Assembly: GCF_000381345.1 (NCBI RefSeq) | Contig: NZ_KB906433.1 | Location: 1 to 16,656 of the forward strand | Direction of reading: 5' to 3' | Length of the DNA stretch: 16,656 nucleotides | From: Deinococcus apachensis DSM 19763 | GTDB taxonomy: Bacteria > Deinococcota > Deinococci > Deinococcales > Deinococcaceae | In this document: one piece after another, positions 8,433 to 16,656 of the stretch | How the letters are laid out: every line of letters starts with the position of its first letter | Position numbering within the stretch: the first letter of the stretch is position 1 | Notes under the pieces: model-generated | Seen by the model: only the letters and a program-made list of their open reading frames with translations | What the model was told of the DNA's origin: nothing | Database searches by the model: none | Made by a program: the position numbers and the translations under genes

Positions 8433-9203
8433 ATGACCCCCACCCTGCCCGAGTCCCTGCGCCGCGTGCTGCCCGCCGCCCGCTGGGAAAGCGTCACCCA
8501 TGGCGAGAGCGGGGCGGGCGTGTGGCGCAGTCAGCGGTACGTGGTGAAGGTGCAGGAGCGCGGTGGACGGCCTGTTACCACCCTCCTCCAGGAGCGCGAG
8601 CGGCTGCGCTGGTTCCGGAGCCGGGTGCCCGTGCCCGCCGTGGTCGGCTACGAGGTGACGGAAACGCACGAGTACCTCGCCATGACCCGCCTGCCGGGCA
8701 TCCCCATGAGTGACCCCGATGCCCTGCTCCACCCGGAGCGCGTCACCGATCTCCTGGCCCGCGCGTTGCGCGAACTGCACGCCCTGCCGGTACGTGAGTG
8801 CCCCTTCAACATGACCCTGCCCGTCACCCTGCGCCTGGCCCGCGAGCAGGTCGAAGCGGGGTTGGTAGACGAGGCCGACTTCGACGACGAGCGGCAGGGC
8901 TGGACCGCCGCTGAGGTCTGGAACGAGTTGGTGCGGACTCGCCCCACCCGGGAGGATGTGGTCGTCACCCACGGCGACCCCTGCCTCCCCAACCTGATCC
9001 TGAACGGCGAGTACGTGGAGGGCTTCATCGACGTGGGGCGCGCGGGCCTGGCCGACCGCCACGCCGACCTCGCCCTGACGTACCGTAGCCTCATTCGCAA
9101 CATCGACCAGGACCACGCCGAGCTCTTCCTCGACCTGTACGGGCGGGCGTTTGTGGATGAGGGCAAGCTGGCGTATTACCGGCTGCTGGACGAGTTGTTC
9201 TGA
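8433..9203 (+). CDS. APH(3')-family phosphotransferase
   Basis: A 256-residue kinase-like cytosolic enzyme close in length and motif order to aminoglycoside 3'-phosphotransferases. K39 in the YVVKV strand is the expected nucleotide-binding lysine. The catalytic loop is H180-G-D182-P-C-L-P-N187, and the metal-binding aspartate is D200 in [13 protein letters not shown]. The protein ends with YYRLLDELF, the characteristic C terminus of APH(3') enzymes. The family transfers a phosphate from a nucleoside triphosphate to the 3'-hydroxyl of kanamycin-type aminoglycosides, but more distant members act on other small hydroxylated molecules, so resistance is a prediction only. The start at 8433 is preferred because a -10 box lies 7 nt upstream, inside the longer open frame. 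Codon use resembles neighbours and no mobile element adjoins it, suggesting a resident chromosomal gene. Confidence 0.8.
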   Translation: MTPTLPESLRRVLPAARWESVTHGESGAGVWRSQRYVVKVQERGGRPVTTLLQERERLRWFRSRVPVPAVVGYEVTETHEYLAMTRLPGIPMSDPDALLHPERVTDLLARALRELHALPVRECPFNMTLPVTLRLAREQVEAGLVDEADFDDERQGWTAAEVWNELVRTRPTREDVVVTHGDPCLPNLILNGEYVEGFIDVGRAGLADRHADLALTYRSLIRNIDQDHAELFLDLYGRAFVDEGKLAYYRLLDELF

Positions 9204-9477
9204 CCTGACAAGGGGGCCAGGCTTCCTTTCCCTTCCCCCGGGGGCATTCGCGCATCTTGAGGGACTCGCAGGTGGAGAAGAGGTCATTCCGCCCGGGTAG
9301 CTCCTCTTCCCGGCGCCGGGCGCCAACCCTCTCCTGCAAGGGGAGAAGGTCGGGTAATCCTCTCCCTGGAAACGACCTCAGTTGTTCCCGTCCCCTCCCG
9401 CCCCCGCGGACAGAGTCCTGGGTCAACTGCCGTCTCGCCTACCGGGCGCCGCCCCACCCCATGCTCTACTGCCCGTC
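9204..9477 (+). other. 274-bp non-coding spacer with palindromes and a hairpin
   Basis: No convincing gene is seen. The spacer holds the palindrome CCCCCGGGGG at 9235-9244, the 12-bp palindrome CCCGGCGCCGGG at 9309-9320, and a hairpin at 9326-9350. The hairpin has stem CTCTCC/GGGGAG, loop TGCAA, and an outer ACC/GGT pair across a 2-nt bulge. The hairpin lacks a T-run, so it is not a standard terminator; it resembles the small intergenic repeats scattered in Deinococcus genomes. Confidence 0.45.
9465..9470 (+). promoter_or_regulatory. Weak -10-like box TCTACT before the MMPL gene
   Basis: TCTACT ends 7 nt before GTG 9478. It lacks the usual A at the second position, so it is listed mainly because the spacing equals that of the better boxes. 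Confidence 0.3.
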
Positions 9478-11712
<2,235 letters not shown>

Positions 11713-11796
11713 GGGGTGGGAAAGATAGCCGTCAGACTGGAGGAGTTCAATGATGAAGAGTTCCTTCAGACCCTGGGGAATTCTCCCGGAGGCAAA

Positions 11797-12027
11797 ATGC
11801 TCACCGTCCATCTCCACCTTTGCAACGGCGACGTTATTACCATTCCCATGACCCGCTCCCAGCGGGACCGGCTGGGCCGCACGCTGAATCAGGCTGTCCT
11901 TCCCGTCACGCCCTTCGAGGCCACGGTAGATGGCGCTGATCTCTCGATCCCGTGGCGCTCCATTGCCTACCTGTCCTCTCCTGCCCAGCCGCACGCCGAG
12001 TTGCTTTCGGGCCAGGCCGCGGATTAA
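11797..12027 (+). CDS. Small protein of unknown function (76 residues)
   Basis: I do not recognise this protein. It starts [20 protein letters not shown], with alternating hydrophobic residues suggesting a small beta-sheet fold, and continues to an [12 protein letters not shown] strand near the C terminus. There is no signal peptide or membrane helix, so it is probably cytosolic. I chose the ATG at 11797 because GGAGG lies 4 nt upstream (11788-11792) and third-position GC rises to the local level from there. An alternative in-frame GTG at 11716, 3 nt after the MMPL stop, would add 27 residues with poorer codon bias. It follows the transporter by about 85 bp and both end at the strong terminator at 12045, so they may share a transcript. 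Confidence 0.65.
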   Translation: MLTVHLHLCNGDVITIPMTRSQRDRLGRTLNQAVLPVTPFEATVDGADLSIPWRSIAYLSSPAQPHAELLSGQAAD

Positions 12028-12044
12028 AGACCTTGCCCCTTCCG

Positions 12045-12064
12045 CCCCGCTTCGGCGGGGTTTT
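12045..12064 (+). terminator. Rho-independent terminator after the MMPL / small-protein unit
   Basis: Perfect 6-bp stem CCCCGC/GCGGGG closed by a stable TTCG tetraloop (12051-12054) and followed by TTTT. It lies 18 nt after the stop at 12027. It points + and has no T-run on the other strand, so it does not obviously serve thrB. Confidence 0.9.
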
Positions 12065-12082
12065 CGCTTGCCCTCCCGGCCT

Positions 12083-13015
12083 TCAGTCCTCCACGGTGGA
12101 GCCGGGCCGGTATGCCTCCACCACCGTGCCCTGCGTGTCGATGGGCAGGTCGAGCACCCGCCCGGTCAGCCCGTTCTTGGTCATCACTCCGTGCAGGTAA
12201 CGGTGCAGCCGAGCGGTGCTCTCCCGCGTGTCGTGGAAGCACAGCACGGTCGGCCCCGCCCCGCTCAGCGCCGCGCCCAGGGCCCCGTACCGATGCGCCT
12301 CCTCCAGAATGTCGCTCAGGCCGGGCACGAGCGGCGCCCGCCAGATCTGGTGGATGTAATCCTGCATCGCGTGCCGCAGCAGGTCGAGGCGGCCCTGCGA
12401 GAGGGCGGCGGCCAGCAACGCCGCGTGCGAGAGGGCGTGGACGGCGTCGGCCCGGCTGTATTCCTTGGGGAGGACGGCCCGCGCCTTGCTCGTGGACAGC
12501 TCGAAGTCGGGGATCAGCACCGTCACGCCCAAGTTCGCCGGGGGGTCCAGCCGGACGTAGTGCGTGCCCAGCTTGTCGAGCGTGGCGACCACGATGCCGC
12601 CGAAAAGGGCTGGGGCCACGTTGTCCGGGTGCCCCTCCTCCCGTGCGGCCACGTCGAGCACCTCCTCGTGGCTCAAGGGGCGCCCCAACAACTCATTGCC
12701 CGCCACGATCCCCGCCACAAGGGCGGCGGCGCTGCTCCCGAGTCCCCGGGCCAGCGGCACCTCCGTCTCGATCTCGATAAGGGCAGGGGGAAGGGGGCGA
12801 CGCGCCCGCCGGGCTGCCAGCTCCATTGCCCGGTACACGTAGTTGCTCTCGTCCGCAGGGGTGCCCTCCAGCTCCGGCCCCAGCGGCACGACCTGGGTCA
12901 CCTCCTGTGACGTCACCCTCAACGTGGTGTAGAGGGGCACGCTCAGCCCCAGGCTGTCGAACCCGGGGCCGAGGTTCGCGCTCGACGCAGGGGCGCGGAC
13001 GGTGAAGGGAGTCAT
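12083..13015 (-). CDS. thrB: Homoserine kinase
   Basis: A 310-residue cytosolic GHMP-superfamily kinase that phosphorylates homoserine with ATP, giving O-phosphohomoserine, the substrate of threonine synthase encoded next to it. Motif 1 is [18 protein letters not shown] (residues 6-23). The phosphate-binding loop is [12 protein letters not shown] (87-98), and motif 3 is [14 protein letters not shown] in the C-terminal third. These are all diagnostic for ThrB. The start at 13015 is chosen because GGAG sits 7 nt upstream (13023-13026) and the protein then begins right at the first strand; the longer frame to 13066 runs into the intergenic hairpin. It follows thrC on the same strand after 103 bp, an unusually wide gap for an operon pair. 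No homoserine dehydrogenase gene is present in the window. Confidence 0.92.
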   Translation of the reverse strand: MTPFTVRAPASSANLGPGFDSLGLSVPLYTTLRVTSQEVTQVVPLGPELEGTPADESNYVYRAMELAARRARRPLPPALIEIETEVPLARGLGSSAAALVAGIVAGNELLGRPLSHEEVLDVAAREEGHPDNVAPALFGGIVVATLDKLGTHYVRLDPPANLGVTVLIPDFELSTSKARAVLPKEYSRADAVHALSHAALLAAALSQGRLDLLRHAMQDYIHQIWRAPLVPGLSDILEEAHRYGALGAALSGAGPTVLCFHDTRESTARLHRYLHGVMTKNGLTGRVLDLPIDTQGTVVEAYRPGSTVED

Positions 13016-13036
13016 CGGGCGACTCCGGGAGACAGG

Positions 13037-13108
13037 GGCAGGAGGCGGAAGGCCAAGGGCCAGCAAAAGCCCACGCTTCGGACAGCCATCCGCCTTCTGC
13101 TTTCTGCC
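13037..13108 (-). repeat. Inverted-repeat element in the thrC-thrB spacer
   Basis: Two arms face each other across the spacer. AGGCGGA at 13043-13049 pairs with TCCGCCT at 13089-13095, and GGCAG at 13037-13041 pairs with CTGCC at 13104-13108. The sequence between and around them is built of short repeating words (GCCATCCGCCTTCTG and relatives), like the small intergenic repeats of Deinococcus. On the thrC-thrB mRNA this would fold into a long imperfect hairpin. There is no T-run, so it is not a classic terminator. Confidence 0.5.
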
Positions 13109-13118
13109 ATCGGCCCTC

Positions 13119-14156
<1,038 letters not shown>

Positions 14157-14208
14157 GCGGGATTCCTCCGTGCCGCCCCGGGACCTCCCGGAACGGTCAA
14201 GTCGGCCC

Positions 14209-14214
14209 ATGCTA
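14209..14214 (-). promoter_or_regulatory. Candidate -10 box TAGCAT for thrC
   Basis: On the minus strand TAGCAT fits TANNNT about 50 nt upstream of the thrC ATG, giving a leader long enough to contain its GGAGG. No good -35 hexamer is seen at the expected distance. Confidence 0.35.
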
Positions 14215-14248
14215 CCGGGCGACTCCACGCGGGGCTTGGCAGAGGTAA

Positions 14249-14347
14249 GACAGGTCCACTGTCCGTCAGCTCACCGTCAGAGATGAGGGCGTCACCGCCC
14301 TTTTCTAGAGCGGGAACTTAAGGGGAATTAGCGGGACATCCATCCCG
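14249..14347 (+). other. Structured part of the thrC-glsB intergenic region (307 bp without a gene)
   Basis: The gap 14157-14463 contains no convincing ORF. Several elements stand out: a small hairpin GACAG/CTGTC (14249-14263); a tandem direct repeat CCGTCAG at 14263-14269 and 14274-14280, 11 bp apart, about one helical turn; a terminator-like hairpin at 14286-14305; and a hairpin CGGGA/TCCCG at 14332-14347. A small RNA or a regulated leader is possible. The downstream part is listed separately. Confidence 0.45.
14286..14305 (+). terminator. Terminator-like hairpin upstream of the glsB-like gene
   Basis: Perfect 6-bp stem AGGGCG/CGCCCT with loop TCAC, running into TTTTC. It points + although no + strand gene lies upstream of it within the gap (thrC is opposite), so its transcript is unknown. 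Confidence 0.5.
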
Positions 14348-14392
14348 TCTTTGCTCTGCCTTGAAAAGGTGATGGGCTACACACTGGACGAG

Positions 14393-14420
14393 GGCACAGA
14401 GTCTCATTGTGCCATCACAA
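14393..14420 (+). promoter_or_regulatory. Two mutually exclusive inverted repeats before the glsB-like gene
   Basis: GGCACA at 14393-14398 can pair with TGTGCC at 14408-14413. TTGTG at 14407-14411 can instead pair with CACAA at 14416-14420. The two structures share TGTG, so only one can form at a time. They lie 32-60 nt before the ribosome binding site. Confidence 0.3.
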
Positions 14421-14463
14421 CGAGGAGCAAGTCGTTGGAACTCAACGTCCTGGAGGTCAAAAT

Positions 14464-14733
14464 ATGAGTTGGATCATCCTGATTCTGGTGGGTGCGCTGT
14501 GCGGCTGGCTCGCAAGCCTGATCATGAAGACCGACGCCCAGCAGGGCGCGGTGGCGAACATCCTGATCGGCATCGTGGGCGCGCTGCTGGCGCAGTGGCT
14601 CTTCGGCAGCCTGCTGGGCATCGGCGGCGCCAACGCGGCGGGCAACGGCTTCAGCTTCTGGAGCATCATCTGGGGCATTGTCGGCAGCGTGATTCTGATC
14701 GCCATCCTTAAGGCCCTGCGCGTTCTGCGCTGA
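14464..14733 (+). CDS. GlsB/YeaQ/YmgE family small membrane protein
   Basis: An 89-residue protein with three hydrophobic helices at about residues 3-20, 33-50 and 66-85. These are separated by a glycine-rich turn ([11 protein letters not shown]). The pattern [13 protein letters not shown]...[19 protein letters not shown] is typical of the family once called transglycosylase-associated proteins. Members are often induced by stress in other bacteria, but their molecular role is not established. Translation is well supported: GGAGG at 14452-14456, 7 nt before the ATG. The in-frame open stretch before 14464 belongs to the leader, which carries alternative hairpins. A strong terminator follows, so the gene is likely monocistronic. 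Confidence 0.88.
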   Translation: MSWIILILVGALCGWLASLIMKTDAQQGAVANILIGIVGALLAQWLFGSLLGIGGANAAGNGFSFWSIIWGIVGSVILIAILKALRVLR

Positions 14734-14749
14734 CCCTGTTCTTCTCGAG

Positions 14750-14781
14750 GCCGAATTCCCCAGCGGGAGTTCGGTCTTTTT
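14750..14781 (+). terminator. Rho-independent terminator of the glsB-like gene
   Basis: An 11-bp stem, GCCGAATTCCC (14750-14760) with GGGAGTTCGGT (14765-14775), two G-U pairs, loop CAGC, followed by C and TTTTT. Confidence 0.9.
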
Positions 14782-14800
14782 CTGTGGTGGGCACTCCCTC

Positions 14801-14827
14801 TTGCGCCCCAGTCCCGTGTGCTACAGT
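14801..14827 (+). promoter_or_regulatory. rpmB promoter (extended -10)
   Basis: TACAGT at 14822-14827 is preceded by TG at the extended -10 position (TGCTACAGT). A weak -35 TTGCGC lies at 14801-14806 with a short 15-nt spacer, which an extended -10 can tolerate. The transcript would start near 14834, giving a leader of about 88 nt. Confidence 0.6.
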
Positions 14828-14837
14828 TGGAAGGCTT

Positions 14838-14904
14838 GCCTGATCCCGCTGGCGTGGCACTGGCCCTCTGTGGTCACCGCCCCCGGTAGAACTGCCGGTC
14901 AGGC
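14838..14904 (+). promoter_or_regulatory. Foldable rpmB leader
   Basis: GCCTGATC at 14838-14845 can pair with GGTCAGGC at 14897-14904 (seven Watson-Crick pairs and one G-U). This closes nearly the whole leader and ends 5 nt before the Shine-Dalgarno (14910-14915). A candidate site for autoregulation by a ribosomal protein; no known leader family is recognised. Confidence 0.35.
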
Positions 14905-14922
14905 TCAAGAAGGAGTGCGAAC

Positions 14923-15138
14923 ATGTCCAGAGTGTGCGAAGTGTGCGGTAAGGGGCCCATCGTGGTCAATTCGGTAATTCGCCGCGGCAAGGCCCGCCGC
15001 GAGGGTGGCGTCGGCCGCAAGGTGACGGGCATCAGCAAGCGGGTCCAGAAGCCCAACCTCCAGCCCCTGACGGTCACCCGCGGCGGCGTTTCCGTGCGGA
15101 TGCGCGTCTGCACCAAGTGCCGCAAGAACCTGATCTGA
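14923..15138 (+). CDS. rpmB: 50S ribosomal protein L28
   Basis: A 71-residue basic protein of the large ribosomal subunit. It begins [12 protein letters not shown] and ends CTKCRKNLI. The pairs C5-x2-C8 and C63-x2-C66 form the zinc ribbon of the zinc-binding form of L28. The central [20 protein letters not shown] stretch is diagnostic for the family. AAGGAG at 14910-14915 lies 7 nt before the ATG. Unlike many bacteria, where rpmB is beside rpmG, it stands alone with its own promoter and terminator. Confidence 0.95.
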   Translation: MSRVCEVCGKGPIVVNSVIRRGKARREGGVGRKVTGISKRVQKPNLQPLTVTRGGVSVRMRVCTKCRKNLI

Positions 15139-15150
15139 AGCCGGAACAAT

Positions 15151-15191
15151 GGGAGCGCCCCTGTCCTGACCAGATGGGGGCGCCCGCTTTT
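15151..15191 (+). terminator. Rho-independent terminator of rpmB
   Basis: Stem GGG(A)GCGCCCC (15151-15161, A bulged) with GGGGCGCCC (15177-15185), a 15-nt loop, followed by GC and TTTT. It lies 12 nt after the stop. Confidence 0.85.
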
Positions 15192-15206
15192 ATATGCTGG
15201 CGGGCT

Positions 15207-15737
15207 TTACGAAGTCCGGCTTTTCGCCCCACGTTCACCCCGTAGGCTGGCGATCAGCAGCAGCAGGGTGCCCACCACCACGCAGGAGTCCGCCAGGTTA
15301 AAGATTGGGAAGTTCCCCGCGCGCAGGGCCTGGGTGATCAGGCTCAGGGGCGGCGCGTGGAACATGTCCGTGACCCGGCCGAAACGCAGGCCGTCGATGG
15401 TATTCCCGATGGCCCCCGCCGCGATCATGCTCAGTACGACCGTCAGAAAGCGGCTCTGGGGCCGCACGACTACGTAGACCAGGATACCCAGCCCGACCAG
15501 CAGGCGCCCCACGGCGAGCGGCACGGCTGACCCTGAGAACAGGCTCCAGGCCGCCCCGGTGTTGAAGGTCAGTACCCAATCCAGTACTCCCGGAATCAGG
15601 GGGATGGGCGCAGCGCCCTCCGTCAGATGAGCCAGCGCCCAGGCCTTGAGGGCCTGATCGGCGGCGACCAGCAGGGCGGCGATCAGCAGCGGCACCCAGG
15701 CGGGGAAAGTTCGCTGACGTTCGAGGAGGGTGGGCAC
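15207..15737 (-). CDS. lspA: Lipoprotein signal peptidase (signal peptidase II)
   Basis: A 176-residue inner-membrane aspartic protease that cuts the signal peptide from diacylglyceryl-modified prolipoproteins. Four membrane helices are evident. The family blocks are DQALK (residues 27-31), [12 protein letters not shown] (58-69), [20 protein letters not shown] (107-126) and [14 protein letters not shown] (143-156). The catalytic pair is D124 and D150. In the third block the usual IDR is IDGLR, a small departure that does not touch the catalytic residues. The start is GTG at 15737, which lies 7 nt after a near-perfect TATACT -10 box, so translation is probably leaderless. It converges with rpmB and diverges from luxS across a 73-bp spacer. 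Confidence 0.93.
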   Translation of the reverse strand: MPTLLERQRTFPAWVPLLIAALLVAADQALKAWALAHLTEGAAPIPLIPGVLDWVLTFNTGAAWSLFSGSAVPLAVGRLLVGLGILVYVVVRPQSRFLTVVLSMIAAGAIGNTIDGLRFGRVTDMFHAPPLSLITQALRAGNFPIFNLADSCVVVGTLLLLIASLRGERGAKSRTS

Positions 15738-15744
15738 GCCGCGC

Positions 15745-15750
15745 AGTATA
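15745..15750 (-). promoter_or_regulatory. -10 box TATACT, leaderless promoter of lspA
   Basis: On the minus strand TATACT, one base from consensus, ends 7 nt before the GTG at 15737. It is the best example of the short-spaced boxes in this window. Confidence 0.7.
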
Positions 15751-15765
15751 GGGAGCGGCCGAGCT

Positions 15766-15805
15766 GGGACATGTCACATTGTCCCCGTCCCGCCAGCCGA
15801 CAATG
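15766..15805 (+). promoter_or_regulatory. Inverted repeats between lspA and luxS
   Basis: Two overlapping dyads occupy the 73-bp divergent spacer. GGGACA-N8-TGTCCC at 15766-15785 contains the perfect 8-bp palindrome GACATGTC (15768-15775). CATTGTC (15777-15783) faces GACAATG (15799-15805) across 15 nt. The second arm covers a weak -10-like GACAAT 6 nt before the luxS ATG. A regulator operator is plausible. Confidence 0.4.
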
Positions 15806-15810
15806 AGGCC

Positions 15811-16278
15811 ATGGCGAATGTGGAATCCTTCGATCTCGACCACACCAAGGTCCAAGCCCCCTACGTCCGGCTGGCGGGCGTCAAGACCACCCCGCGCGGC
15901 GACAGCATCAGCAAGTACGACCTGCGCCTGCTCCAACCCAACCGCGGCGCGATTGAACCGGCGGCCCTCCACACCCTGGAACACCTCCTCGCCGGTTACC
16001 TGCGCGACCACCTTCAGAACGTGGTGGACGTGTCCCCGATGGGCTGCCGCACAGGCATGTATATGGCCGTCATCGGCGAGCCGGACGAGGAGGGCGTCCT
16101 CCGCGCCTTCGAGGCTGCTCTGCGCGACACCGAGGCCCATGACCGCCTCATTCCCGGTGTCAGCGAGCTGGAATGCGGCAACTACCGCGACCACGATTTG
16201 GAGGCCGCCCGCCAGCACGCACGTGAAGCCCTGTCCCAGGGCCTCAAGGTGCAGGAGACGATCTTGCTGGAGCGCTGA
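15811..16278 (+). CDS. luxS: S-ribosylhomocysteine lyase
   Basis: A 155-residue cytosolic metalloenzyme that splits S-ribosylhomocysteine into homocysteine and 4,5-dihydroxy-2,3-pentanedione, the precursor of autoinducer 2. It thereby recycles the homocysteine of the activated-methyl cycle. Metal ligands are H54 and H58 in HTLEH and C122 in ECGNYRDH; the catalytic cysteine is C79 in GCRTG. The N-terminal [18 protein letters not shown] stretch is also diagnostic. The ATG at 15811 is the normal start for the family; the open frame upstream to 15730 covers the lspA promoter. There is no clear Shine-Dalgarno, and only a weak GACAAT box lies 6 nt upstream. Whether it serves signalling or only methyl recycling cannot be told. 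It is followed by a terminator and the 23S rRNA promoter. Confidence 0.96.
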   Translation: MANVESFDLDHTKVQAPYVRLAGVKTTPRGDSISKYDLRLLQPNRGAIEPAALHTLEHLLAGYLRDHLQNVVDVSPMGCRTGMYMAVIGEPDEEGVLRAFEAALRDTEAHDRLIPGVSELECGNYRDHDLEAARQHAREALSQGLKVQETILLER

Positions 16279-16299
16279 AGCCCCCGAGGTTCCCTAGGT

Positions 16300-16326
16300 C
16301 CCCGGCGTTTTTGCTGGGGTGTTTCT
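16300..16326 (+). terminator. Rho-independent terminator of luxS
   Basis: Stem CCCCGGC/GCTGGGG (one G-U pair) with loop GTTTTT, followed by TGTTTCTT. It insulates luxS from the rRNA promoter. Confidence 0.75.
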
Positions 16327-16378
16327 TGCTGATAAGGAGGATGTTCCAGGGAGCCAAGAAATCGCCCCGGGGCAGGGG

Positions 16379-16407
16379 TTGACAGCCTGGCGAGTGGCCT
16401 GTATCTT
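16379..16407 (+). promoter_or_regulatory. 23S rRNA promoter
   Basis: A perfect -35 TTGACA (16379-16384) and -10 TATCTT (16402-16407) are separated by exactly 17 nt. Transcription would start near 16414, about 88 nt before the mature 23S end. This is the only textbook -35/-10 pair in the window. Confidence 0.85.
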
Positions 16408-16413
16408 TTCTGA

Positions 16414-16501
16414 GCCTCGGTTGAGGCGAGCAGCATGACAAGCGAAGGACGTGCGAGAAACGCGTAACAATACCCTCCTGTAGAGGAGGGGTTGAAGGAA
16501 G
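16414..16501 (+). other. 23S rRNA 5' leader
   Basis: The leader opens with a hairpin GCCTC-GGTT-GAGGC (16414-16427) at the predicted transcript start. It carries a second, stronger hairpin CCCTCCT-GTAG-AGGAGGG (16473-16490) 11 nt before the mature end. The second may be a processing signal. No clear boxA antitermination motif was recognised. Confidence 0.55.

Positions 16502-16656
<155 letters not shown>

Noticed and set aside
11930..12910. A 326-residue plus-strand open frame opposite thrB
   Set aside because: thrB has all GHMP kinase motifs; the opposite frame is a composition artefact and crosses a strong terminator.
14157..14463. Radiation/desiccation response motif before the glsB-like gene
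   Set aside because: I looked for the known 17-bp palindromic Deinococcus stress motif here and elsewhere in the window and saw no match.

Overview
The window looks like a chromosomal segment of a high-GC Deinococcus-type bacterium (phylum Deinococcota). Evidence: strong GC bias at third codon positions; a Cys4 zinc-type ribosomal protein L28; a 23S rRNA gene that starts from its own promoter with no 16S gene upstream; and many genes with a TANNNT -10 hexamer only 5-7 nt before the start codon, the arrangement of leaderless mRNAs known to be abundant in Deinococcus. The genus is an inference from these features and general protein character; no database was searched.

Layout. Positions 1-278 hold the C-terminal end of an IS630-family transposase. 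Next, on the + strand, come a calcineurin-like phosphoesterase (350-1102) and the DNA polymerase III delta' subunit holB (1183-2118), facing an MFS transporter on the - strand (2141-3373). A run of + genes follows: a glyoxalase II-like metallo-beta-lactamase hydrolase (3615-4274), an LtrA-family membrane protein (4335-5522) and a DUF2270 membrane protein (5624-6298). The last is preceded by a probable 17-codon leaderless upstream ORF. A tight - strand operon (8364 to 6277) encodes a cysteine-free relative of the 2-hydroxyacyl-CoA dehydratase/DUF2229 fold, a small two-helix basic membrane protein and a CDP-alcohol phosphatidyltransferase; its 3' end overlaps the DUF2270 gene tail to tail. Divergent from it are an APH(3')-like phosphotransferase (8433-9203) and then an MMPL/RND transporter (9478-11712) with a small unknown gene (11797-12027) ending at a strong terminator.

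Positions 12083-14156 (-) carry thrB and thrC, the last two steps of threonine synthesis, with a hairpin-forming spacer between them. A 307-bp gap with several hairpins separates thrC from a GlsB/YeaQ-type small membrane protein (14464-14733), followed by rpmB (14923-15138), lspA on the - strand (15207-15737), luxS (15811-16278) and the 5' end of 23S rRNA (16502 onward).

Most genes are housekeeping: replication clamp loading, threonine synthesis, lipoprotein processing, the activated-methyl cycle and ribosome. No CRISPR array, tRNA, prophage or defence system was seen. The most unusual items are the series of short-spaced -10 boxes, the leaderless upstream ORF overlapping the DUF2270 start, the Cys-free DUF2229-like protein in a phospholipid-enzyme operon, and structured non-coding stretches around thrC/glsB, rpmB and lspA/luxS.
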